Shown here one piece after another: positions 22,801-33,860 of a stretch of 64,000 bases of DNA (position 1 is its first letter; every line of letters starts with the position of its first letter). The DNA comes from Scedosporium boydii (Eukaryota > Ascomycota > Sordariomycetes > Microascales > Microascaceae): positions 299,719-363,718 of the forward strand of contig NJFT01000012.1 of the NCBI GenBank assembly GCA_002221725.1. The letters are read 5' to 3'. The notes under the pieces were generated by a model, which was not told the origin of the DNA, searched no databases, and worked only from the letters and a program-made list of their open reading frames with translations. Position numbers and translations under genes: made by a program.

Positions 22801-25800
22801 CCAAATCATTAGCTCTCACTTGGCTGCCTCTGCCAAGCTCGAGTGGAAAGAGCTATCGTTGGTTTTGGGCTCTCTATTGAATGCATGTTTTCATGTGAAC
22901 GTGTTGAAACGGCAAGGGCAACTCTGGAAATAACGACAGGGCAATTGCCAGTGACATCTCATCGCAAGCCAGAGTGGCTGTGTTTCTGTGTTTCTGTGTG
23001 GTGATTGTGCGATCTGGCTCCCACTCACTGTAAACCACGACGGGGAACCATCAATTGATCATTGACACAGGCCGCAACAAAAATCAATCGCAGCGCACTT
23101 CATGCAAAGTAACCGTTGAGATCGAGAAGCGAGCCACATCTTATTTTCGAGGTAACATCGAGATCTGCCTGGGTACCCAGAACGACACACAATTTATTTT
23201 ACTCCGTGCTTGCATCAATATCATTTTATTTTCATGTTTTTACTCTGAATCACCCGCCGATTTTGTGATGCGGCCTCGCCAACAACAAGGGCCAGGATAC
23301 CTTGCTGGGGACTTGCGCCGATGCACCCTGCGGTCATGCAACCCGATGCAATCTGGAAGCGCCGAGTGACAGCCACTTCTGGCTTCTGGACGACAACACT
23401 AGCCCTTCCAAACCGGCGGCACCTTTGAAAGATCGGCAGCCCTACCGAAAACGGGAAATGGAAGATGGGGAAGAGGAAGCGGGGACGGGTCAATCGTTAT
23501 TATTTTCCCTCCCGCATCGAAATATCGTAAGACGGCAATTGAACGGGGCCGCCGTCTCCAGCCCTACCACATACAACCCGGTGCCATGTCACCATCGTCT
23601 CGCAAGTCAGGAACTGAACGATCGCTTAGCCCGTCCGCGCCGAGGTAAGATCAATTGATGGACCTTACGGCCCTTGATGACGAGCGGAATGTCGTGCTGT
23701 GCCTCCCTCATGCTTCCCTTTCTACTCCTCTTGCCGGATGCAATGCCCGAATAATCCTTCCGGCGGTTGGGGCTATTTTGCCGCATCTCATCTGAACACT
23801 GAACAAGCCGTTTTGCTTTGAAGCAACGTCGCAAACAAACAAATACAAATTCCGACAAAAAGGATTCGCCATCATGCCCGTCATTTGCGCCAATAGCGGT
23901 GATCCTGGACAAATTGTATCAACACAGTGTGTCACCGTGACGAGACCAGCCTCATGATGCTTTCGTACATGCAGGATGCCTGAATGTTCACCGCAGTGGT
24001 TCGCTCGCCGCAGTGGGACGAATGACGCTGTCGGGGAGTTAACACAGGCGGCAACATCTTGCACTAGATTGACTGGTCACGGATACGGGCAGCGCCAGAA
24101 GAAAAAAAGAGAAAGAAAGAAAGTAAGAAGGGATAACTTGGGATGCCCGTGGACCAGCGCTTGGCAAACTATGCTATCAAAAGTCTAAACTTCAAGATTC
24201 AGGATCGCAGCTCGCCCGACAGTCTTGGTCTTGGGCTTCTTCTCCGACTCCTTCCGTGGCCCTGGCCCCTATTTGTGGGGATCATAGTTCGCCACAATTT
24301 GGAATTCAAAAGTTAAGACAAAGCACAAACCGAGGTATCGAGTTTATTTCCTCAGCCCTACCCCAAATGGCGGGGAGGAACTATATGAGTCCCATTCTGC
24401 ACAACTGCACCTCGAGAACGAAAAAAAAAAAAGTACTCCAACTCGCCCGAGACCAGCCGACTTGCAGGTCTCAATCTCCGTTGATGCCATCCATTCGAGA
24501 TAATACTTTGACCCGTCAACCTGTCTTGAAGCGAGCAGAATACGCAGAGAATGTACCCCGTGTTCCATTCTCATCGGACCACCTCCCCACTCGGCCCAAA
24601 GAGACGACGACCTGCCCCTCCATTTCAGCCCTACCGAAGCTCCCTGGTTCCGCCATTTGACAGCGCCGCGCATGATTCGCTGGATCCTTGAGATTCCTAA
24701 CATTACATCCGGAGTGCCCGCTGCAACATGGTCCCGGACGAGTGGGTGTGGGATCTGGACATCACTAGTACACACTACTTTGGACTCTGCACGGTGAAAT
24801 TGATGCTCCATTCTCCAGTTTTGCACAGCCCTACCCCCCACTCTCTTTTTCTCCATCCACCTCCCGATGGGCAGATCCAGGCATCAAGTGTCATTCCTAT
24901 ACGATCACCGGTTACATTTAATTTGTAAACTTTGCTAGAGGTGACAGCACATCGAAGTGACGTTGTTTTTTCTGACTCGCTTCTATTTGTTTTCGCCCCC
25001 AATGACTCTACCTACCGTTTCCATAAAGCTATGTACTAAGCTTCTTGAGTCCCGGATGCCTCCCTGTGGCTGGCTTGTCAATGCAGTAGCATCAAGCTCC
25101 AAGTGCGGCTAGTGCTTAGAAGCGACTGTCAGTCGATTGCCTCATAATTGTTGGATTAATATAGCGGTGAAGAGTTTCATGCTGTTTCCGAGACGAGATT
25201 TCCACTCAGAAGAGCCGGAATCATCTCTCTGTCTTGGCTTGATTTTTGACGGGGGGGAAGGGGCCTCGGCCCGATACGACGTCCTTCACCATTGCTCATA
25301 TTCAGCCACACGGGCGGTTGACGGGACTTAGGCAGTTATAGAAGATATGATATGTGGCATTGGGGTCGGCGTCTGATTGGCCGGGTTCCTCTTGCCCTTT
25401 TGGAGAGCAACTTACAGCAGGCATAAGTGCATGAGGTGTCACCCATCATCGAAGCCGTCAAAGAAGCTTTGGAGTCCGGATGCAAGCCATCGGCAACGGC
25501 CTGACACATCCAACATCTTGGTCATTGAGTCGTTCACGGACAACCTGCAGCACTGCTATCTCGCCACACCCAGCCCTGAGATAACATGTTCTCTGCCATG
25601 GTATTCTGGGGCACGGACGACAACAGAGGTGCTTTGCTTGCTGCGCGTTGATGCCCGAAATAGGTGTAAGATTGATAAGCTTTTTCTTGGATCACTGCCC
25701 CAACTTTTTCACCTAGTACCTACGGTACGGCCTAGTCGGCTCATTCCGGCGTTTCCTAGTGAGAAATTGAAGGACTGAGTGTGCCCTGCCTTTTGCGCAG

Positions 25801-28293
25801 AGTCTCTGGCCATCAAAATCAACGGCATCCTGACAAACTGACCGATTGCCGAGTTCTAAACTCGGAATCATGGCATTCATAGCCATCTTATTTGCCAGGG
25901 CTGAGTGAGCCGCGTTTACGAACAGGAACTTTTTTTCCTTCCTTGGCTCGCGGCTTTAGCGCCTCTGCCAGAACCTGAGGGACAGGAACGAATCCAACGC
26001 TGCGGAAGAGCCTTGACGCATGGCTGGTTAGGGGCTGTATGGTGAGGAGACTGGATGGTACGCAGGGGGATTGGTCAACTTAGTCGCGCTGACACCATGT
26101 AGGCTTTCGGGAATGTCAAATATGATGTGGTCCGACGGAGGATCACATCTTCATGGTGGTCAGCAGAGGTGTACCTGCCGAGGCATGATACCATTGAGGG
26201 GTTTCGACGAATGATGGGCTATCGTGGCTCGATGGGATGGTTTGAGATCCCCCGATTCTTCAACGGATCCGGGACAAAGAGGATCCCAGGTGGAAATGAG
26301 GAAGCAAAAGGGCCGTTGAGGGATGCAGACTTTAGGAACCTTCGGGGCATGCACACGCAAAGTACTACCAAAGTACCAGCATCGTGACCGGTACTTGCGT
26401 ACAAGGGGATTTAACTCTTAGAGGTCGAGAAGGGCCCGGATGGGGGGAAAGAACCGGGCGGCTGGTCCTCCCCTCCCCCTTCCTTCTAGGGGCTTGGCAG
26501 GAGAGGAACCGCAAACAACGTTTCGCTCGTAAGATGGAGGCCGCTCTCCACTGACTTTCTGATTAGGCGTACGTTCGTAATGTTCGTAACTAAAAATTGA
26601 TCGCTTAGTGCGACTTTCTATGCTTCTGCTTCCGATGCGGATGCCGTGTAACGGGTTGTAGGTTTCGGCGAGGGCCACATGATGATGATTGATGCTTAGC
26701 AGATCGGGCCGTAGCTGGCAGACACTGACACGCAATAGAGGACGATGGGAAAGGCAGGACATATCTCGGGCAGTTCTATTTATGTCAGTTGTGGAGAACT
26801 TCTCGCCTTCTTTTCGCGAAACTCTCTTTCGTGTTCTTTCGTGTTATTCTTTTCCTGGGACTGCGTTGTGGGAAGACAGAAATAGATCGGGGCGAGCGAG
26901 TGTGGGACGAGACGAGACGAGGCATTCTCTGTCTAGGACTTGTGCCATCTCGACTTACCTTTGTAAGGGGAAAGGGTTCGGCTGCGCTGGTCGCTTTAAA
27001 TTGAGCATGGGAAGCCGTCATGGCCCCATTTCTGGACAGGAGTATTGATAGATTTGACTCTCCGTGTTCGGTTTGGTCGCTGGATGATATGAGCTGACGA
27101 CTTCCCTCAATGGCGGCATCCAATGAAATTCTGAAGCTGGACAAGCCAGGCCAGGGACTCGAGATATTCCTCGTTTTATTTTCGTATTTTATGGTTACCT
27201 TCTTTTTTTCTTCTTCCTCGACCTTCCTTGGCCCTGCGTAAATGGGGAGTCTACTCATGAGAGACCGCCCAAGGGAACCTTTTGTCTATAGTGCGTGACC
27301 CTGTCAAAACATGGACACGTCACGACTGCCGGTCGACGAGAAGCTACCAAGTTGAGTTGAGGAAGAACCGCTCCCTAGTCGACTCCTTATGAGCGCCTGG
27401 GGACTGGGCAAATCTATGGACCGCCCCCCTGAAGAGTCGGAAGTCTTCCTTCCAGGAGGCCATCCGCAAAATGAAACATAGCTATCGCTGGAAACACAGA
27501 CCCTACGAAGGCTCATAGTAGGCCTGTCGGCAGTGTCTTTCTCCAGCTTTGGCATGCGAGTTGACTACTATGTCTGGGTTGGAAGAACTCGCAGACGAGG
27601 CCCTACCCGGCTTATACGAGTTTGGTTGGCCCGAAGAGTCGGAGATGACGTTATGGTAGACCCGTTACCAGAACCCCCGAAGCATGGTGAACGCTGCAGG
27701 GTTTTTATACGGATTGAACGGCTTTGGATTTCAGCTACATGTTGTTGATGGTGGTGCCAGTTCATCCGTATCTCGATGATGCAAACCGAGCCTCGTAGGC
27801 CAAGGCGAACTCCAACATTGTCTGATTTCTGGCTTGAAACATCCCGTTCGGAGGTTTTCTCATTGTGCAAGGTGAAACCCCACAGTTATTATACATTCGC
27901 TGCCGAGCACTCTATTTACAATATCCAGGTCGCATTCGGATCTTCTTCCATCAATGGGTGCGGTGTAAAGGTCGTGATGTCCAGGCTGCGCCGGACGGAA
28001 TTCGGTTAGTGCGGCTTTCGCCGGCTGGCAACAAATTTGTAGCGTGACAGATGCAAGCTCCAAAAATTTAATTTTTTGGACGACGACGTCAACTCGATCT
28101 CCAATTGATTTTGAACCTCCGGCAACAACTCCTGTTCAGCGTCCCGATAATCGATTTGAACTATCGCCTCGATCCCCTAAAGCCGCTTGAGACGCCCAAG
28201 CGAAACCACCTCACGACAAACAGCTAAAGCTCTGGGATTATCATCCCCCGTCCACCCTACCTTACCTCGACAAAACCCTCAAAGCTACACACG
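19853..28293. other. 8.4-kb stretch without a supported gene
   Basis: All ORFs are under 180 codons, overlap on opposite strands and lack recognisable motifs or consistent splice signals. The left 1 kb is the promoter of the minus-strand transcription factor; the right end is the promoter of the small membrane-protein gene. There are A/G-rich simple tracts at 24097-24127 and 21537-21560. A spliced short gene or a long non-coding RNA cannot be excluded. Confidence 0.5.
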
Positions 28294-28830
28294 ATGTCCT
28301 CCACCTCACAAACAGATCCCACGCGCCGCCCGCCTCTCATAAACTACGCATGGATGGCCATGGCCGTCCTCTGCCCCATCGGCATGCTCCTCCCCCCGCG
28401 CCGAATGGACATGCGCTTCCTCATCCTCACGGGCGGCTTCTCCCTTTCGACGGACCAGTTGTTGCGGGAATACACGGGCCAGGGTATCTACGGACGATTC
28501 AAGACCAGGGCGGAGTCTACGTTTTCGACGGGTCTTTCTGAGAAGGCTCTGGAGACTCAGAAGAAGCTGAGGGAGGAGAGGGCGAGGATGGAGGCTTCGC
28601 TTTCGGAGGAGGAGAGGAGACGGTTGGAGGAGAGTAGGAGGCCCAAGGGGTTGAAGGGGCTGTTTGCGGCGGATGAGGGGGAGGATTGGAAGGAGAAGAG
28701 GTTGGAGGCGCATAGGAAGGGGTTGGAGGAAGGGAAGGGGATTTCGGATTTGATTATGGAGCATGTGTCGGAGGCTTTTGGGAAGGGGGAGAAGAAAGAG
28801 GGTGAGGGCGAGAGTAAGTCGGAGAAGTGA
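28294..28830 (+). CDS. Small fungal membrane protein, single exon
   Basis: A 178-residue intronless frame. Residues 15-60 hold two short hydrophobic segments (INYAWMAMAVLCPIGMLLPP and MRFLILTGGFSLSTDQLL) separated by RRMD; the rest is a highly charged, probably coiled-coil tail (KKLREERARMEASLSEEERRRLEE) ending in Gly/Lys/Glu repeats. It resembles a conserved ascomycete protein that some annotations call rhomboid family, but it has no Gly-x-Ser or His active site and is far too short for a rhomboid protease. Possibly a mitochondrial or ER membrane protein (inference). Synonymous usage switches sharply: Leu is CTC in the first third and TTG in the last two thirds. Confidence 0.75.
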   Translation: MSSTSQTDPTRRPPLINYAWMAMAVLCPIGMLLPPRRMDMRFLILTGGFSLSTDQLLREYTGQGIYGRFKTRAESTFSTGLSEKALETQKKLREERARMEASLSEEERRRLEESRRPKGLKGLFAADEGEDWKEKRLEAHRKGLEEGKGISDLIMEHVSEAFGKGEKKEGEGESKSEK

Positions 28831-30082
28831 ACGGGATGTTGTGTAGGCGAGGGTCAGAGACTGTGATACGATAGGGAGAGGAGGGGAAATTTTCACGAGT
28901 GCGGGACAACGATGATGCTGGGAACGAGATTTGTTACAATATATTGGGAAGAGATCGCCTGGGGATGGATGGCATCGCCATCTCGGCTCTCATGATTTCG
29001 TGTACAACTATCAATGGATCTGGAATAAATCGCACGCCCCTGAATCGAGGGTTGCGCTTGTATTTTTTTTGTCAACAGTTGGATGATGGTATGTATCTGG
29101 TATACCGGCCGGGCCGTTTTGAATATCTTAACACAGCTCTCGAGGCTTCTAGTTCCAGAGATTCGAAATGACGTCCTGCGACCTGAAACGGAGCTAGACT
29201 ACATCGCCTCAAGGTAGTTTGCGATAACATCACTCCAATCTCCTTCAATGTTGAGTGAGTCTAGGGTTTGTTATTAGAGCATACTTCCCGCTCTAGACGA
29301 CATCGAAAGTGAGGGGACAGGCCAATAGTCTATAAATACCAATACAACCTATTCAAACACGATATTATCTAAAGAGGAAACCGGAAGTAGGACTGCCTGA
29401 CCTGAAATTAAGAAGACGCCTGGTGGCAGATCTGAGAACACAATCACTTCACTTCCCAACAAGACTTAACTCATCGTGTGCTGCACACCACCTGGCCACA
29501 CTAAGACTTGAGAAACAAGTGGCTTCGACGCGTCGAGGCAGTCATACATCCTCGGAGCATCTACTCGCTCGCCAGATGCCAGTAGTTGGCTGTTCACGAA
29601 AGGTTCCTTGGGCAAGACTGGGCTCTGGGTTCCTGGGCGAAAAAAATAACAGTGGGGAAAAAAAGAATAATAAGAGAGAGAAAGAGAAAGAGGAAGAAGA
29701 GGTAAAGGCTACCGGAGTCTGTGGATGAGAGATGTCACGAAGTCCAGTTGAAAATACGAGAATGTCTGACGTCAACGGGTGACGCCTGTATTACTGATCA
29801 ACGTCTCTATCGAACTGTCAAATAGGTGCACAGTCTCTCGTATCCCTTGTAAGTTTGTCTTGTACAAGAGAGATCTCGGATGTGCGTTTGTGTCCGGCGT
29901 TACGTTTGGAGTGGGCGGTGGCTGAAGAATGTTTCATGGCACGGATGAAGAAACGCAGTGGCCTGTGCTGTCTCGACGTCTTCTCATCCCAAAACAAACG
30001 GTCTACACTTCGTATGGCCTATCTCCAGGCAAGGTGGAGGAAAGAGAAGCAAGGGGGATTCCTGGTTTTCAGTGCTTTTCGG
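28831..30082. other. Convergent intergenic region
   Basis: Between the small membrane-protein gene and the minus-strand zinc-cluster gene. I looked here for a missing C-terminal regulatory domain of that zinc-cluster protein and saw none. Purine-rich simple sequence at 29640-29705. Confidence 0.5.
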
Positions 30083-31331
30083 TCATGAGTGTTGTTGTAT
30101 CGAGATCTGCTTTGCGTGATCCCTTGGCCCTCTTCTTTTGCTCCCCGCAACGGATGGACGCGACGACCAGGATGACGATATCGATGCGGCTGAGGCGACT
30201 GAGGCGGCAACGGTGACGACAGGAGGAATGGCAGGTGTCCTCTCAGCTGGCCCACTGGCAGCTATGATGGCGAACCTCGTTGACGACGAGGGACCCGCGG
30301 CTGGATTCGCCACCACAACGGCTGGCTGGAGACGTCGTGACCGGTGCTGGACTAGCAGCTGATTAGGCGGCGGCTGCTTCTTGGGTGCCGTTGCCTCGGT
30401 ATCGTAACCGTCGCACACTCGTCCGGTCGACGTGCATCGAAAGCAAGCGGGTTTTTCTTCGCCACATTTCACTCTTCTGATTCTGCATGGATAGTCTGTC
30501 AGTCACTCTCTGGCCGCCAAACGTGGCCTTCCCTTGACACCAGATTAGAGTGAGGGAGAAACAGAGGAGAAAGACACGAGTTCGCGAGAGGCCAGGCGTT
30601 TGATAAGACGAAGTAGAGGTAACAAATAGGACAGAGAGAGGTGGGGAGGATCAAATCAAACCTACTTGCTGCAACAGGGTTAGCGAGCGAAACGTTAGCA
30701 CTCTGCGAACTCTGAGCATATGGGTTGAACACATCATCAACTTGTCTGCATTATCGCTGGCCTTTTCGCTAGACACAAGACAAGATACTCGAAAACCCCC
30801 AAAGGGGACGAGGGTCGATGCTCACCATGTAATACAGCCCGTCCTCACCTTGGGCTTACTCGCCCTCGTCCTCTTCTTGGTCTGTTGATTCCGTGAACTG
30901 GAGGCTCTACTACCAGTTGTGGCAGAGGCTGTTCTTTGCGAGATGCCTTCGGAGCTGCTGCTTCCCGGAGTGCCCGGGAACTGTCCCTGATGCGGAGAAG
31001 CAGGTATCATAGCTTGCCAAACACTGTCTCCTACCCGCTGGGGAACAAAGTGGAGCTTTTGGTCCTGATACCGATCCTGGTCTTGATGTTGGTTCTGATC
31101 TGGTTGAGTAGGGTGCAGTTTCTCGTGGGCGTCGCAGGCGGGCCAGGCCCAGGGATTGTCCTGCTCGAGGACGGTGACGGGGCCTGGGACGTGGGAAGGG
31201 GCGTGGGAAGGGGCGTGGTGATCGTGGTGGAAGGATGGGACCAGACTTCCGCTTGCTTTTAATCGACTCCCTCTACTACTTGTAGTTACAACTGACTGGA
31301 GCATGTCAGCTCTGGGGTCATTGGTCGACAT
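30083..31331 (-). CDS. Short Zn(II)2Cys6 protein using a 3-nt microexon
   Basis: Exon 1 is 30826-31331, the microexon 30666-30668 (CAA on the minus strand) and exon 3 30083-30482; together 302 residues. Exon 1 ends in TG at a GTGAGC donor; the microexon lies between TTGCAG and GTAGGT, with a CTAAC branch point close upstream; exon 3 follows ATGCAG. Joined codons are TG|C (Cys) and AA|A (Lys), which complete a perfect cluster at about residues 166-193: CITCKIRRVKC then GEEKPACFRCTSTGRVC. Joining exon 1 directly to exon 3 would create TGA at that Cys. The N-terminal 160 residues are His/Pro/Gln-rich; a basic TKKRTRASKPKVR precedes the cluster as in the other zinc-cluster gene here. After the cluster only about 110 low-complexity residues remain, with no fungal regulatory domain. 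Probably a nuclear DNA-binding protein or a truncated relative. Confidence 0.78.
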
Positions 31332-32080
31332 TGGTCTGAGAAGATAGGAAAGGTGATGCTGTTGCTGTGTAAGGGAGGAGAGTTAAAGATCAAGATGACG
31401 AGGCCAAGGGTGTAGCAATTGAGATGGAAACCCCATAAGCACGAGGGTGGTTACCTATGAAGAAGCCAGGGAGAAGGCGGATATGAGTGAAGGGCGGAAA
31501 AATAGGGGCGAGGGTGACAGTTCTATTACCAGCACGTTGAGACAGGCATTACTTTTATACGCATCTTCATCTACCTGGTCGGTGCCTCTTCAGATATGCT
31601 GTTGGATCGACATTGAACATAACATCCACCCTTGTCACAACCCAAAGCAGAGAGGCGCAGCTTGGGCCATGCCCTGGTAGACCTTGTCACTTTTGTGCTA
31701 ATTCACAGCAATGTGCTACATTGCAGAAAACTGAAGCACTACCAGGTCTTCCTCCTTAGGAATCACCAGGACCAACAAGGCTACAAAATAAGTGGGTCCA
31801 GTCCATGTGCAGCTGACTACACTAACATTTGGGTCTGACCTACTCTAGAAACACATTGGGGCATATGTAGATGATAGTGTTTATAGTGTTAATCCAAGCA
31901 ACAGCGCATTCCGACTATGGTTCATGTTTAGACCAGTGCACAAGCAGTACCCACTTTTCTATGCAGGACCTTGTCTCAGCCCACAAATCAATGCTACTAC
32001 ACTAATCATCTAGGCTAGCCTATTAGCTACACCAGACAGGGATCTTTAGATTATATAGTGTCTCATTGCATCCTATTGCA
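31332..32080. other. Promoter side of the zinc-cluster gene, no gene seen
   Basis: Intergenic sequence grading into the AT-rich repeat block. No coding frame supported. Confidence 0.5.
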
Positions 32081-32480
32081 TTGCTTCTCATTGCTTCTCA
32101 TTGCTTCTCATTGCTTTTTATTGTGTAACGGGCTACGCCACGGCAGAAGCCCGGGCTTGCGCCCGGGCCACTAAACGCTCCGGGAGCGGTTGTCGTAGCA
32201 ACGAGCAGAGCTATAAAGCCTCTCCGAGAGCTCTCCGAGCTCTCGCCCTTTCTTTCCTTCCTCTCTATCGAATCCTTCCTGTATATAGGCAGCGCTCTAG
32301 ATAGCATCATCGGGCAACCCCTTACATATTGCTTCTTATTACTTCTCATTACTTCTCATTGCTTCTCATTGCTTCTTATTGCTTCTTATTACTTCTTATT
32401 ACTTCTCATTACTTCTCATTACTTCTTATTACTTCTTATTACTTTTCATTATTTCTCATTATTTCTCATTACTTCTTATT
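32081..32480 (+). repeat. 10-bp tandem array, interrupted by a solo LTR
   Basis: Units of the form TTGCTTCTCA, with variants TTACTTCTCA and TTACTTCTTA, run from about 32081 to 32123 and continue from 32327 to 32480. Variation between units is almost all G/A or C/T. The array was split by insertion of the element at 32124-32326. Confidence 0.85.
32124..32326. mobile_element. Solo LTR, 203 bp, with 5-bp target duplication
   Basis: The element begins TGTAACGGG and ends CCCCTTACA (TG...CA ends, imperfect inverted termini), and is flanked by identical TATTG at 32119-32123 and 32327-32331. It is GC-richer than its surroundings, has a TATAAAG box near 32211 and GC-rich inverted repeats (GCCCGGGC, GAGAGCTCTC). 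Short TG...CA ends, a 5-bp duplication and a TATA box fit a solo LTR left by recombination, or a non-autonomous miniature LTR element. No internal coding region remains. The intact TATTG duplication shows that the insertion is younger than the array. Confidence 0.82.
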
Positions 32481-32539
32481 TGTCACGACCTGGCCGCAAC
32501 ATGGGCTGCAGAATGAGCGGTGAGGAGCGGCAGAATAAA

Positions 32540-32885
32540 AAGTTATATAGATAAGTAGAAACTATATAATTAGTTAGATAAATAGCTAACTAACTAATAT
32601 AGACTAGTTAATTAGATAAGTAATTAACTAACTAATTAAAATAAAAATTAATATTAAAAATAAATAAAAGAAAGCTTATATAAACTATAATAAGCTTTCT
32701 ATATTTAATTATTTTTTTAAATTTTTTAATAGTTAATATAAATATAATTATAGTAAAAAGTAAAATAAATATTATTTTTATTTTTAGTTAATATTTTTTT
32801 CTATAATAAATTTAGTTATTTCTAAAATATTAATTATAAATTATTTTATATTTAAAAAATACTTAGTTAAAGTATAATATAATTG
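32540..32885. repeat. AT-rich RIP-like block, left
   Basis: Almost pure A/T sequence with no coding capacity. A segment at about 32671-32744 is repeated at about 33631-33704, mostly with C/T or G/A differences. Together these look like remnants of a transposon mutated by RIP. Confidence 0.75.
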
Positions 32886-33545
32886 TAATGGTGTTACCCG
32901 GGGGCAACCAGGGAACTTAGTCGGAGATAGGCTTCTCCACACAGTCACAAGTCAAAGGGTATTCGGAGTCCAGTCGCAGAGGCAACGGATTCCAATCGCA
33001 GAATTGCTGGTAAGACTTCAGCTTGGAGAACGATCTCAAATCGCTCCCAAGCTTCCTTCTTTATTCCCCGAAAGCTTCACCACTCCTTCGGCTATCTGTA
33101 AGGATATACTGTATATAGCTCGAGGAAAGACCAGTGTCACTAAGAAGTATGTGTTTTTCAAAAGTCAATTGATAATTAAGACTTCAACTTGCCCCTTAGA
33201 ATGACTTGTCTGCTGCGAGAAACGCCTTTTGTCTCCGACCGCGCTCCGACCAGGCTCCGCAGCTGAGTCATCTGACGGCAAGTCCCGTGCCACAGTGCGC
33301 TCTCGCTCATGCCTTACACTATCTAAGGCCTATTTTCTGGTTGCGCGATTACCCCGCCCTCAGCTCTCAGCTGGTCGCTTTCGTTGCTTTTTCCTTTAGA
33401 GCCAACGATGCTTTCGGTCTAGTCGCAGTACATTCGGAGTTCTTACCGAACTTTTCTACGACCTGCCCTACAGTGCCCTTCGGCAGTTGCAGAGCTCGCC
33501 TGCGAGTACATTCCGAGTCCTCTGCGGCGGCACTCCTTATATAAT
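32886..33545. other. GC-normal island between RIP-like blocks
   Basis: About 650 bp of ordinary composition beginning near TGTTACCCGGGGGCAACC, enclosed by AT-rich blocks. ORFs at 33004-33204 and 33206-33544 show no recognised domain. It contains three related ATTCGGAGT/ATTCCGAGT words. It may be a later insertion or part of a terminal repeat that escaped mutation. Confidence 0.5.
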
Positions 33546-33860
33546 AAATTTCTATAATTTTAATATTAGTTATATCTATTTAATATTTATTAATTAATTA
33601 GTTTCTAGTATTAAGATTATAATAAAAAAAAAGTTTATATAAATTATAAATATTTTTTTATATTTAATATATTTCTTTAAATTCTTTAATAGTTAATATA
33701 AATAATAACTATAATTTATATTTATATATATACTTCTATATTATTATAAATATTACTTAACTACCTCGTTTATATATAATAGGCTCCTATAATTCTAATG
33801 CTAGCTATACTTACTTGATATTTATTAATTAACTGGTTCTCTAGTATTAGGATTATAACA
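33546..33860. repeat. AT-rich RIP-like block, right, with a direct repeat pair
   Basis: Segment 33551-33624 is a diverged copy of 33786-33860. Apart from one single-base gap, the differences I aligned are all transitions, and nearly all have T or A in the left copy where the right copy has C or G. That is the pattern RIP leaves in duplicated DNA. Confidence 0.78.

Noticed and set aside
24344..24856. 170-codon minus-strand frame
   Set aside because: Includes a homopolymer-derived Phe run and no family resemblance.
32081..32480. CRISPR-like repeat array
   Set aside because: The units are contiguous 10-bp tandem repeats without unique spacers, in a fungal genome.
32886..33860. Full LTR bounded by TGTTAC and ATAACA
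   Set aside because: The ends look LTR-like but flanking bases show no target duplication and composition changes abruptly inside.
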